64,000 nt of DNA from an uncultured Clostridia bacterium (GCA_934454145.1 CAKSFT010000002.1:62001-126000), one strand, 5' to 3'. Shown: positions 9,032 through 17,868, numbered from the stretch's first letter. A program made the numbers and translations. Notes: generated by a model from the letters alone, not told the origin.

Positions 9032-9932
9032 TATATATAAGGGAACAACAACGGACGGACCGGGAATGCGTGATACTGTCTTTTTAAAAGGCTGTCCGCT
9101 TTCGTGTGAGTGGTGTCATAATCCCGAGGGTATGGATTTTAAAAACAGCGTTTGGTATGAAAAAAAGTTGTGTATCGGGTGCGGCGAGTGTATAAAAGCT
9201 TGCAATAATAATTCCATTTTTCAAAAAGACGGTAAAATGTTGATCAATTATGATTCGTGTATGAACTGCTTTTATTGTGCCGATGTATGTCCGACAGAGG
9301 CAATTAGCAAGATTGCACAAGAATACACTCCCGATGAGCTTTTATCGGTGATTTTAAAGGATAAGGAATATTTCGACACTTCTGGCGGAGGCGTAACTCT
9401 CTCGGGCGGCGAGGCAACAGCATATCCGGATTTTTCGCGCGAATTTTTCCGGACGGCAAAAAAGCACGGTATCAATACTGCGCTTGACACCTGCGGATAT
9501 TGTAACACAAAAGAACTTGAAAAAATTTTGGAATTCACTGATATTATCCTGTATGATTTAAAATGTATAGATGATAATTTGCACAAACGATTCACCGGTA
9601 AATCAAACAAATTGATCCTTGAAAACCTTTTGCATATTGTAAAACTCCCGGAAAGACCGACGCTTTGGATAAGAACTCCCGTCATACCGAGATATACGGC
9701 ATATGAGCCGATTATAAAAGAAATTGCACTGTTTATGCGGCATAATCTGAACGGTTGTGTATCGCGCTGGGAGCTTTGTGCTTTTAATAATATGTGCCGT
9801 ACAAAATACGAAAAGCTTGGTCAAAAATGGGGATTATCCGATTGCTCTCATATTTCAAAAAATGACTGTTATCTTAATGCCGCACTATCCTCAGGCATAA
9901 AAGATATTGCTGTTTGCGGAATTACTGCATAA
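9012..9932 (+). CDS. Glycyl radical enzyme activating enzyme (radical SAM)
   Basis: A 306-residue protein. The radical SAM cluster motif Cys-x3-Cys-x2-Cys is visible as GCPLSCEWCHNPE (~28-40). Two ferredoxin-type four-cysteine clusters follow (CIGCGECIKAC and CMNCFYCADVC), then the SAM-binding SGGEA segment. This is the layout of GRE activases other than the PFL activase itself, which lacks the two extra clusters. It would abstract hydrogen from Gly731 of the neighbouring GRE using S-adenosylmethionine. The gene starts 20 bp inside the AraC gene, after GGAGGAAAAATT. It ends the operon at a strong hairpin. Confidence 0.93.
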   Translation: MTAPVFNIYKGTTTDGPGMRDTVFLKGCPLSCEWCHNPEGMDFKNSVWYEKKLCIGCGECIKACNNNSIFQKDGKMLINYDSCMNCFYCADVCPTEAISKIAQEYTPDELLSVILKDKEYFDTSGGGVTLSGGEATAYPDFSREFFRTAKKHGINTALDTCGYCNTKELEKILEFTDIILYDLKCIDDNLHKRFTGKSNKLILENLLHIVKLPERPTLWIRTPVIPRYTAYEPIIKEIALFMRHNLNGCVSRWELCAFNNMCRTKYEKLGQKWGLSDCSHISKNDCYLNAALSSGIKDIAVCGITA

Positions 9933-9970
9933 AAAAGGGGTTGTTGTATTTATACAGCAACCCCGCATAA
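9931..9970. terminator. Bidirectional terminator between GRE operon and SipL-like fragment
   Basis: GGGGTTGTTGTA pairs with TACAGCAACCCC (one wobble) around a 4-base loop. Six A's on the left become a T-tract on the minus strand, so it terminates the leftward gene well and probably also the operon. Confidence 0.8.
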
Positions 9971-9988
9971 AAGACGGACGGTATTTTT

Positions 9989-10780
9989 TTAACAAAACGG
10001 AATGATAAGCTTTTGCCCGATATTGAGGTTGTTTTCGTCTTGAATATTGTTTTGTTCAATAAGCTCGGAAACAGAAACGGAATATCGTTTTGCGATCTGC
10101 CAAAGCGTATCGCCGGGCTGTACAAAGTATATTACAATTCCGCTGTCTTTCTTGCTTTCGCAGATTGTACAGTCGGAGATAATCTGCATTTCTTTCTTTT
10201 CAAAAAGACGGTAAGAAATTGTAAGTGTACATTTTAACTCGACTTCGTTCGCCATGTTTAAGTTAAAGCTTGTATGATCGCAGGAAATCTCAACCGTTGC
10301 CGATAGGTTATTTGACGCATCGGGAATATCGAGTGCAAATTGCAGAGGAATATCTCTTTTGAAGCTGTAGACGGGGATTTGCTGATTATCCGAGATATAG
10401 AGCACATATACATCGAGTTTGCCTTCGATAAAAAGCTTGCCGTTTTCAACGTTTGTTTTGGTTATACTCGGTCTCACAACGACATTATAAACCGAGGCGA
10501 CTTGCGGAAGCTTTTTATCGGGCGCAATCAATTCGGTGACGGTATATTGATTTTCGTTTGCGCAAATAATGTTATCAAAGGTGAGAGTTTCATATACCGT
10601 GTCGGCGTGACAGCCGGGACAGAAACAATTTTTCATTATTTTTACTTGATTTGTACTGTGTGAGCGTATTACAGCGCATACACCAATATCAAAGTCAATA
10701 ATGCACATGTCACCGTCAGAATCGGAGGAAAGAGCGTATTCGTAGTCGCCGATACGATAGTCAACGTTGCACGGAGTATC
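9989..10780 (-). pseudogene. C-terminal part of a SipL-like DUF3794/LysM spore protein
   Basis: The C-terminal ~45 residues are a LysM domain (VQPGDTLWQIAKRYSVS), preceded by DUF3794-type sequence (NCFCPGCHADTVYET, FIEGKLDVYVLYIS). The order matches SipL-type spore coat proteins of clostridia, which are usually around 500 residues. The reading frame continues beyond the first ATG (10708) to about 10780-10870 with further DUF3794-like residues (NVDYRIGDYEYALSSDSDG). It then runs into sequence that reads on the opposite strand as a different gene. I read it as a 5'-truncated gene cut by a rearrangement near 10.78 kb. Confidence 0.65.
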
Positions 10781-10784
10781 TTCT

Positions 10785-11423
10785 TCGAGGTCGAAAATTT
10801 CGGCAATTTCGGTAAACGGGAAAGATCCGAAAAATGTGTGCGGATATAACCTGATTGCGCCTTTGGAGGATTACGATAAAACAGTTCGCCAGGGCTTAAA
10901 CGGTGCAATATGGGCGGTTATTGCCATGGACAGCGCCGGGTATGAGAGCGAAATTAAGGTGAGGTATCTTGAAAAGATTATATCGGCACAAAATCCGGAC
11001 GGCGGTTGGGCGCTTTCGGACGGCGGTGCGTCGGACATTGACATTACCGCAATGGCACTTTCGGCGCTGGCAAAATACAGAAGTGACGAGAAAATAAACA
11101 GTGCAGCGGAAAGAGGGCTTTTGTATCTTTCAAAGGAGCAGAACGAAAACGGCGGATTTGTAAGCTACGGAGATGAAAACCCAGAGAGTGCCGCACAGGT
11201 TGTTGTGGCTCTTTGTACTTCCATCATTGCTGTAAAAGATGATTCGGGACGCTTATTGAATATGCGTTCGTCAAAGAAAACGGTTGCAGCCGATAAATCT
11301 GTAAAGATAAATGTGGGGACACAGTTCAGCGGTTTGCCCGGCGGCGGAACGATTGAATTTTATTTGTGGGAATCTTTGGATAATATGAAAAATATTATTG
11401 ATAAGCAGGTTTTTTCAAGATAA
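10785..11423 (+). pseudogene. Prenyltransferase/terpene-cyclase-repeat protein fragment fused to a WDSL module
   Basis: From about 10790 the plus strand reads NGKDPKNVCGYNLIAPLEDY, then NPDGGWALSDGG and NENGGFVSYGDENPES. These are the repeats of secreted squalene-cyclase-like alpha/alpha-barrel proteins of clostridia. The 5' half, including the signal peptide, is missing at the join with the SipL-like fragment. After VVVALCTS the sequence switches to the Ig-like module seen in other proteins here (DSGRLLNMRS...EFYLWESLDNMKN), probably through an internal deletion. There is no start codon with a ribosome site at the junction, so it is probably not expressed. Confidence 0.6.
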
Positions 11424-11436
11424 TATCTGCCGGAAA

Positions 11437-11475
11437 TTTGCAGTTGTTTGTAATTACTTTACAAACAACTGCAAA
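11437..11475. promoter_or_regulatory. 39-bp palindrome upstream of a response-regulator fusion
   Basis: TTTGCAGTTGTTTGTAA and its exact reverse complement (17-bp arms) flank a 5-bp centre. It has no following T-tract and lies just before a TATAAT at 11485-11490 upstream of the gene starting at 11519. An operator is more likely than a terminator. No good -35 is visible at 17 bp, which fits a regulated promoter. Confidence 0.6.
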
Positions 11476-11518
11476 TTGTGCTATTATAATAAAAGAGCTG
11501 ATTTTAAGGAGAGTTTTT

Positions 11519-12796
11519 ATGTATTCTTTAGTGTTGATAGAAGATGAGCCGCTTACATTGAATTTGCTGGCAAGCTTAATACAATGGGAAAAGTATGGCT
11601 TTATGCTTTTGGAAAAATTTGAAGACTCAAAAGCGGCACTTGAATTTATCAAGGCAAGAAAACTGGATTTTGTGATTTTAGATATAAAGATGCCGAAAGT
11701 GTCCGGGCTTGAAATTGCAAAGTACTGTTTTGAAAATTTAAAGGAAACTCAAGTTGCTCTGATAAGTGCATATCGTGATTTTGAATATGCAAAACAGGCG
11801 ATAAAGTATGCGGTTAAGGATTATATTGAAAAACCTGTCAACATGAAAGAGATGATAAATCTTCTGGAGAATTACAAAAAAGAGCACCCCAAAAGTATGC
11901 ATATTCCGGATGATGAAGAGATAACCGATATTCAGCTGCTTTTTGCGGATTTACTTTATGGAATGATTGCGAATACGCAAGAATTAAAGGAACGCTTTAA
12001 GAACGTGGGATTGTCTGAAAATATATGTGATAATCCATGCGCGGTATTTACAATCCATATAAATAAATATGACTATATAAATAACATAGTTTTAAACGGC
12101 AACCAGACAGGGAGCCTGCTTTGTGAATATATTCTGAGGAAAGAACGTGATTTAAAAAACGGCATAATTGTAAAAACCATTGTCACAACAGAGATGGTGA
12201 AAGCAATATCAAAGGATTTTGGGGTAAAAGTGGTTGATGTTCTGACAGGCTTCAAGTATATAGGCGACAAAATCAAAAAATGCGAAGAAGAGAATACGAA
12301 ATTTTTATTCGGTCTGGAAGAAAGCTACGGTTATTTGAAAGGAACATATGCGCGTGATAAAGATGCAGTCGTTGCTTCAATGCGTGTTTGTGAAATGGCG
12401 GCCGAGTACAAACAAAAAGGCTTGACGCTATATGATGCGCTGCAAGAATTGTATAAAAAATACGGGTATTATCTTGAAAGATTAAAAACCGCTACATTGA
12501 AGGGTGCTTGTGGTGCGGAAAAAATTAAAACCATAATGCGGAATTTGAGAAACAGTGTCCCAAAAGAAATAGCGGGGCAGAAGGTTTTGGAAATAAAGGA
12601 TTATGCAAAAGGAATCGATAATTTGCCAAAGTCAGATGTATTGAAGTTCATTTTGGAGAATGGCTGGATTGCTGCAAGGCCGTCAGGAACCGAACCAAAG
12701 ATAAAGTTCTATTTTGGGGTTTGTGAAAAGAATGAATATTCGGCAAATACCGCTTTGGAACAATTTAATGAATATATCGACGGTTTTTTAAATTGA
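11519..12796 (+). pseudogene. In-frame fusion: YesN-type response regulator N-half with phosphomannomutase C-half
   Basis: A 425-residue frame. Residues 1-120 are a receiver domain (IEDE, phospho-acceptor Asp55 in VILDIKMP, Lys105 in EKP), followed by ~70 residues of a YesN/AraC-type linker. Near residue 190 (about nt 12089) the sequence changes abruptly to LNGNQTGSLLCEYIL and continues as the C-terminal half of phosphoglucomutase/phosphomannomutase. That half includes FGLEESYGYL and the phosphate-binding RPSGTEPKIKFYF. The response regulator lacks its DNA-binding end and the mutase lacks its active-site serine loop, so neither function should survive. AAGGAGAG precedes ATG 11519. A deletion joining two genes in frame explains it; an assembly error must be excluded. 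Confidence 0.7.
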
Positions 12797-12821
12797 TTAT
12801 CTGTATGAGGATGATGACAAA

Positions 12822-13234
12822 ATGAAATACCGTATTTTGAGTGCCCAGACAAGGATATTGAAAGAACATATTACTTCAGATGGTGAGCATATAAAGAAGA
12901 CGGAAGACGAATATGTAATATCAGAATTTCCGCCAAATGTTCCATGGGCGGGCAGGCATAATGTTATCAATGCGGCTTCGGGTCACCATATATCTGAAGG
13001 GAAATGGCTTAAAAATCCGAAAAAGTACCTTGAGGACTACATTAATCTGCTTTTGACGGAGCAGGACGGGACAGAGTGCCCTGATTACAGCAGCCGGTTG
13101 GTGGGGCGTTAAGCGAATATTGTGAAATTTCAGGCGATAATCGGTATATATCAGGAATGTTTGACAAAACTGTACGGTGTGCTGATGAATGTCGTATTGA
13201 ATTATGGTATGAAGATGGGATACGATATATTTGA
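12822..13234 (+). pseudogene. Fragment of a GH63/MGH1-like glycosidase, frameshifted
   Basis: The first 96 codons contain VPWAGRHNVINAASGHHISEG and KWLKNPKKYLEDYI, which resemble the N-terminal barrel of trehalase/GH63-like (MGH1-type) glycosidases. The frame stops at 13112. The next reading frame from about 13095 continues the homology (GALSEYCEISGDNRYISGMF) before a stop at 13232, so a single-base shift lies in the GGTTGGTGGGG stretch. The rest of the gene is missing. It follows the fusion gene by 25 bp and is a remnant. Confidence 0.5.
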
Positions 13235-13349
13235 TAAAGTAAAGATGTTTTTTATGTAATTTTGAATGGATATATTGAGGAAGTGTTCGCAATATTGAAA
13301 AATGATTCAATGGTAAGAAGCGAGCAGCTACAATTGAATATTGATTAAG

Positions 13350-13399
13350 AAGGGCTTTGGTTTCAGCATAGTGTTGAAATCAAAGCCTTTATTTTTTTT
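13350..13399 (+). terminator. Terminator at end of the fusion/GH fragment block
   Basis: AGGGCTTTG(G)TTTCA pairs with TGAAA(T)CAAAGCCTTT, followed by ATTTTTTTT. It is a strong plus-strand terminator. The mobile-element remnants begin just after it. Confidence 0.85.
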
Positions 13400-13512
13400 G
13401 TCGGGATTTTTATACCTCAAAAAAATTTAAAAAACTTTTTCAAAGGTGCAAAAACCCTGCACCTTTGAAGTTTATGATATATACGAAAGGTCAAGCAAAG
13501 GGGGTGTGACGA

Positions 13513-13842
13513 GTGAGTAATATGAAAATGTCGCCATGTGACAGACGCGATGCAATTTTAAATGTTCTGTGCAAAAGACGCACGGAACACATTAAAAACC
13601 TTGCATTTGAGTTTGGCGTCAGCCGCCGAACTATTATCAACGACATCATAGAGCTCACCCGGTCATATCCGATAGAAACTGTCCGAGGTAACGGCGGCTG
13701 CGTCCGAGTTGCGGAAGGATACTACATAGGCAGAAAATATCTGAAACCTGCACAGAAAGAAGCGCTGCTTGACGCAATATCCAATGCAGACGGCGAAACT
13801 CGAAATGCCTTGGAATCCATTTTGCATGACTTTTCACTTTAA
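13513..13842 (+). CDS. Small helix-turn-helix (DeoR/HTH_11-type) regulator
   Basis: A 109-residue protein. Residues ~10-60 form a winged helix-turn-helix (RRDAILNVLCKRR, then FEFGVSRRTIINDI) of the HTH_11/DeoR kind, with no effector domain. GTG 13513 follows AAAGGGGGTG and reads GTG-AGT-AAT-ATG, so ATG 13522 is an alternative start. Short HTH proteins like this commonly sit in phage and integrative elements, which fits the remnants that follow. The target is unknown. Confidence 0.7.
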   Translation: MSNMKMSPCDRRDAILNVLCKRRTEHIKNLAFEFGVSRRTIINDIIELTRSYPIETVRGNGGCVRVAEGYYIGRKYLKPAQKEALLDAISNADGETRNALESILHDFSL

Positions 13843-13869
13843 TATACCGATCCACAAAAGGAGGAAAAA

Positions 13870-14240
13870 ATGATGCACGCAATCATTAAAGATGGCAAAA
13901 TCCTGTTATACGACAGCTATATCTTCAAAGAAAGCATAAAAGAAATACCCGGTCGGCAGTGGCATCCGGAGGAAAAGGCATGGAGCGTTCCAATCTCACA
14001 GCAGAGCATTGAAACGCTTGACCTGCTCGGATGTGAATTATCGGACGAGCTTACGGATAGTTGTATGAGGCACTCAAAAACGAGGGATATGGTTCACTGA
14101 TTACAGAAACGGTGAATGCCAATTCGCTGTCGGCATTTGTAAAGGAGCAGATGGCAGATAATGATGACCAAATTCCCGATTGGCTTGAGGGCAAGGTAAA
14201 TGTATTTGATAAAGTTACGGTTAATTTAAGAAAAGCATAA
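13870..14240 (+). pseudogene. Two phage/ICE gene pieces joined out of frame (HARP-like N-part, conserved C-part)
   Basis: The first 76 codons carry IPGRQWHPEEKAWSVP, the short repeat found near the N-terminus of phage SNF2-type helicases, and end at 14100. From about 14057 another frame reads LYEALKNEGYGSLITETVNA, then NSLSAFVKEQMADNDDQIPD and a stop at 14238. That resembles the C-terminus of a conserved small phage protein normally found near recombination genes. I read this as two neighbouring phage genes joined by an internal deletion. Strong AAAAGGAGG precedes the first ATG. The function is lost or unknown. Confidence 0.45.
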
Positions 14241-14260
14241 AATTACAGAGGTATTGAATT

Positions 14261-15118
14261 ATGAGTAGTGAATTAATAAAAACGAACAGCGGATATGTAA
14301 TTCCGAACATGAGTAATGATGTAACATCAGGTATTATGGAGGAACTGGACGGCTTAAACATAAGCCTTGACAAAATTAAAATTCCTGCCGGCGGTGGCTT
14401 GGCATTTGAAGTTCCGGGCGAAGATCCCGATTCTCCCGACAGTGAAAAAGAGATTATCGGTGTCATAGTCGACCATTACCCGTTAAACAGCTTTTGGACG
14501 GAGAAATATAACGGACAAAATATTGCACCAAACTGTTATTCAACGGATAACCGTATCGGAATAGGGACTCCCGGCGGCGAATGTGCAAAATGCCCATATA
14601 ACAAATTCGGAAGCGGTGAAGACGGACAGAGTAAAGCGTGCAAGAATGCGCATAGGTTATATATTCTCCGCAGCGGCGAGCTGTATCCGGTGGTTGTGAC
14701 AATACCGCCGACATCACTGAAATCGTTATCGGATTATCTTGCAAAGCGCATTGTAACAAAAGGACTGCGCTCCTATGGCGTTGTTACAAAACTTACGCTT
14801 AAAAAAGCAACAAACAATACCGGTATCGCATATTCACAAGTACAGTTTGCGGTAGTGGAGAAACTGTCGCCGGAAAATGCGGAAATTCTAAAAAAATTCG
14901 GAGAAAGCATAAGACCGATTACAAGAAATATTGATTTTATGGATACAGAAGAACCAGCACAGCCGATAGTCAATACAGAAACGGGTGAAATTGCGGACGC
15001 AACCCCATTTTCTGAAAAGGAAATGGTCGGTTCGTCCCATGCAAGGCTTCCCCATGAAGCAAGACAGAATATCGCAGATGAATGGTCGGAAGCTACTGCA
15101 ATACAGCCGCTTGAATAA
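14261..15118 (+). CDS. Conserved phage/ICE protein with a four-cysteine motif
   Basis: A 285-residue cytoplasmic protein of a type commonly found before the DNA polymerase gene in clostridial phage-like elements. It contains CAKCPYNKFGSGEDGQSKAC, a likely metal-binding site at ~108-127. Basic and aromatic residues and the context suggest single-stranded DNA handling in replication, but no catalytic motif is visible and the role is inferred. It appears intact. The polymerase-derived chimera follows 63 bp downstream. Confidence 0.6.
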   Translation: MSSELIKTNSGYVIPNMSNDVTSGIMEELDGLNISLDKIKIPAGGGLAFEVPGEDPDSPDSEKEIIGVIVDHYPLNSFWTEKYNGQNIAPNCYSTDNRIGIGTPGGECAKCPYNKFGSGEDGQSKACKNAHRLYILRSGELYPVVVTIPPTSLKSLSDYLAKRIVTKGLRSYGVVTKLTLKKATNNTGIAYSQVQFAVVEKLSPENAEILKKFGESIRPITRNIDFMDTEEPAQPIVNTETGEIADATPFSEKEMVGSSHARLPHEARQNIADEWSEATAIQPLE

Positions 15119-15181
15119 ATAAACAGTGAGCAGATTGGGGCGGATATACTGCCCCGATACACTCACGGAAAGGAAAATACA

Positions 15182-15946
15182 ATGTCTGAATACAAATTAG
15201 CAAACAGCATAAATGAAGTGAAAAACTATCTTAACAATGCAGAAATTATCAGCTTTGACTTTGAAACCGCACCAAATGATGAATATAGAGATGAACCTAT
15301 GGCAGCAATTGATCCGCACAAATCGCACATTGTCGGAGTATCGTTTTCGGTGAAAGCCGGCACGGGAATCTATGCACCGATTGCTCATAAAAATACAAGT
15401 TTAAACCTTAACATGCGTGAAATATTGGAGGAATTTGCAAAGAGCAGTGCCGTAAAAATCGCACACAACCTTGCATTTGAGACAATGTTTTTATACGCAA
15501 ACGGAATCCTTATAAAACCGCCAGTGTATGACACCTTACTTGCGGCGATGATGACAATGAAGTCAAAAACAGAGTTTCGTACACTTTCGGACAGCGGACT
15601 TAAAACGCTTGTTCCGCAGCTATTGAAGGTTGACCTCCCCAAATTTGAAGATGTCACCGCAGGTAAGCATTTTGATGAATTAAATCCCGAAGATGCAGAA
15701 ACGATACGTTACCTTGCAGACCTGCCTCCGAGAGCCTGTAGTGTGTATTACTATCTGTTTCATAAATGCTATAACAAGGATTCGTGTTTCCCTTCCATAT
15801 CGATAATCTGCAAAGAAACAAAACTGTCAAGAAGTACGGTCAAGAGGGCAATCCGTGATTTGGAGAGGGCAGGATTTATTGATAAAGAGCAAAGGTACAG
15901 ACCAAACGGCGGCAACAGCAGTAATCTATATAAGCTGGGCGAATAA
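15182..15946 (+). pseudogene. Chimera: family A DNA polymerase 3'-5' exonuclease domain joined to an HTH_36 domain
   Basis: Residues 1-~178 are the exonuclease domain of a phage DNA polymerase I: SFDFETAPND holds the DxE metal ligands, AHNLAFETMFL and YDTLLAAMM follow, then LADSGLKTLVP-like sequence. At about residue 180, where the palm domain should begin, the sequence changes to LPPRACSVYYYLFHKC, then KETKLSRSTVKRAIRDLERA. This is the winged helix domain (HTH_36) of a different mobile-element gene. The join keeps the frame. Remnants of the HTH protein's tail continue in another frame to about 16040. It might still be an exonuclease, but it cannot polymerise. A deletion between two ICE genes is the simplest explanation. 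Confidence 0.65.
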
Positions 15947-16087
15947 ATTACATAAATTCCAAAAGCGCAATCGGTCTGTCCGTTTCGTGAACCTACCCTC
16001 GGTTCACCACGAACCTACAAGAAGACTAAAACCTAAATAGGGATATTGCAATAGAAATATTATATATGCAAAAGGAGACTGAATATT

Positions 16088-16861
16088 ATGAATAAATACG
16101 AAGAAAAAAGACGGGCAAGAATTGACAGACTTAACGAGGCTGCTGACAGAGCCGAAAAAAGAGCGTCAGATACATACGATTCGGCAAGAAAAATGTCAGA
16201 GGCAATTCCTTTTGGGCAGCCGATAATCGTCGGACATCATTCGGAGCGATCCGACAGAAATTATCGTAAACGCATAGACGATAAGTTTGAATCGGCGTTT
16301 CGTGAACAGAGCAAAGCTGATGAATTAAGGGCAAAGGCAGAGGCGGCAGAAAATAACACGGCAATATCGTCCGATGATCCCGAAGCAATACAAAAACTTA
16401 AAGATAAGCTCCTCGGTCTTGAAGAAAGTCAGGAAAAAATGAAGGCTATAAATAAGTATTACAAGAAAAACGGAACTTGCATTGGCTGTGATGGTATAAG
16501 TGATGAAAGCGCCGAAAAACTTGACAATGCGGCGGAGAAAAACTATGAAGGCAGACCGTTTCCGACCTATACGCTCACGAATAACAATCAGAATATACGG
16601 AGCATAAAGCTGAGAATTAATGAGTTGGAAAAACTGCGGGAACTTGACTTTGAACCGGTTGAGTTTGAAAAGGGAAAGGTAATTGTGAATAAGGAGATAA
16701 ACCGCATTCAATTTTTCTTTGACGGAAAGCCGGACGAGGAAACAAGAGGTGTGTTAAAGTCGTGGGGATTCCATTTTTCGAGGTACAATAATAACGCATG
16801 GCAAAGACAGCTTAATTCAAACGGCATTTATGCTACAAAGAAAGTCCTTGAAAAAACTTGA
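16088..16861 (+). CDS. DUF3560-type mobile element protein, possible C-terminal frameshift
   Basis: A 257-residue protein. The N-terminal half is charged and helical and contains PFGQPIIVGHHSERSDR, the hallmark of DUF3560 proteins carried by integrative elements. Its function is unknown. The frame ends at GAAAAAACTTGA. With one A fewer in the A6 run (16851-16856), it would continue for about 20 more residues (KLDEINQSEEQNIDEGPTLG) to a natural stop, so the last part is probably shifted by an indel. Strong AAAGGAG precedes the start. Confidence 0.7.
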   Translation: MNKYEEKRRARIDRLNEAADRAEKRASDTYDSARKMSEAIPFGQPIIVGHHSERSDRNYRKRIDDKFESAFREQSKADELRAKAEAAENNTAISSDDPEAIQKLKDKLLGLEESQEKMKAINKYYKKNGTCIGCDGISDESAEKLDNAAEKNYEGRPFPTYTLTNNNQNIRSIKLRINELEKLRELDFEPVEFEKGKVIVNKEINRIQFFFDGKPDEETRGVLKSWGFHFSRYNNNAWQRQLNSNGIYATKKVLEKT

Positions 16862-16982
16862 CGAAATAAACCAATCGGAAGAACAGAATATTGATGAGGG
16901 ACCGACTCTTGGTATGTAACAGAGTGTAACTCATTATTTTCCCAATATCCCGAATAGTATAAAACGGAGCGAAAAGGAATGT

Positions 16983-17013
16983 GCCGGGGAGTAAAATCCC
17001 CGGTTGTTTTTTT
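16983..17013 (+). terminator. Terminator after DUF3560 gene
   Basis: CCGGGG and TCCCCGG pair around AGTAAAA, followed by TTGTTTTTTTG. Confidence 0.85.
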
Positions 17014-17052
17014 GTGCAAAGAGGAGAAATTATATAGAAATCAAGCGAAGTC

Positions 17053-17089
17053 TTGATTTTTGCGTCGAAATATGTTAAAATAAACATAT
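17053..17089 (+). promoter_or_regulatory. Promoter and operator of the YozG-like regulator
   Basis: TTGATT (17053-17058), a 17-bp spacer and TAAAAT (17076-17081) lie 30 bp before the GTG start. The -10 region is embedded in an inverted repeat ATATGTT...AACATAT (17070-17089), a likely autoregulatory operator for the small repressor it drives. Confidence 0.6.
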
Positions 17090-17110
17090 CAAATTTCGGA
17101 GGCTTATGCT

Positions 17111-17308
17111 GTGGTAACATATCAAAGACTGTGGAAAACTCTTGAACAGAAGAAAATCCGCAAGCATGATTTGATGGAGCTTGCAGGAATATCTTCAACA
17201 ACACTGACGAAACTTAATAAAGATGAAATTGTAGCATTGACAGTGCTTGTGAAAATATGCAAGGCGCTTGACTGTCGCATTGAAGACATAATGGAAATTA
17301 CGGAATAA
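17111..17308 (+). CDS. Small Cro/CI-type (YozG-like) repressor
   Basis: A 65-residue single-domain helix-turn-helix protein (KKIRKHDLMELAGISSTTL, then ALTVLVKICKALDC) of the XRE/HTH_26 type. The start is GTG 17111 after TCGGAGG. Its promoter overlaps an inverted repeat, which suggests negative autoregulation. It is followed within 30 bp by a flavin-oxidase-like gene and may control it. Confidence 0.85.
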   Translation: MVTYQRLWKTLEQKKIRKHDLMELAGISSTTLTKLNKDEIVALTVLVKICKALDCRIEDIMEITE

Positions 17309-17336
17309 ATTTATTTGAAAAAAGGAGATAATGATT

Positions 17337-17729
17337 ATGGAAAGAGTATGTAAATTTTTGAAAGATGCAAAAACTTATTATTTGGCAACGGTTGACGGCG
17401 ACAAACCGAAGGTTCGTCCTTTCGGAACGGCTCATATTTTTGAAGGCAGACTTTATATTCAGACAGGTAAGAAAAAAGCAGTGTCAGAGCAGATAAAGAA
17501 AAATCCGAATGTAGAGATATGTGCAATGAACGGTGAAGACTGGATCAGAGTGTCGGGCGAGCTTGTTGAGGACGACCGCAGAGAGGCAAGAGTTTCAATG
17601 CTTGAAGCATATCCGGAGCTTAAAGCACTTTATGATCCCGATGACGGAAACACACAGGTGTTCTATTTTAAGAATGCAAAAGCAGTATTTTCGTCATTTA
17701 CAAAGCCGGAGGAAACAGTGGAGTTTTAA
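17337..17729 (+). CDS. Pyridoxamine 5'-phosphate oxidase-fold protein
   Basis: A 130-residue split-barrel flavin-binding protein (LATVDGDKPKVRPFGTAHIF, GRLYIQTGKKKAVSEQI, EDWIRVSGEL). The PNPOx-like family binds FMN or F420 and members reduce small molecules; this one has no known substrate. An ATG at 17331 is too close to AAAGGAGAT, so 17337 is preferred. It is probably co-transcribed with the small repressor upstream. Confidence 0.85.
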   Translation: MERVCKFLKDAKTYYLATVDGDKPKVRPFGTAHIFEGRLYIQTGKKKAVSEQIKKNPNVEICAMNGEDWIRVSGELVEDDRREARVSMLEAYPELKALYDPDDGNTQVFYFKNAKAVFSSFTKPEETVEF

Positions 17730-17772
17730 TCGGGTGGCATCGGTTTCAAGATTCAAATAAGCAGGAGGACAT

Positions 17773-17868
17773 ATGAAATACAGGAAATTTGACAGCACAA
17801 TAATTGCAAGGATAAAAGCGTACACTCTGGCTATTTTGAAAAAGAAGATTAAAGGGGCTTGTCTATGA
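17773..17868 (+). pseudogene. N-terminal stub of a PPC/DUF296 DNA-binding protein
   Basis: MKYRKFDSTIIARI matches the first residues of PPC-domain (DUF296) proteins, behind AGGAGG. After 14 codons the sequence becomes unrelated and ends after 31 residues, with the stop overlapping the next start (ATGA). Most of the gene has been deleted. The stub's ribosome site may now serve the following membrane-protein gene by coupling. Confidence 0.45.
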
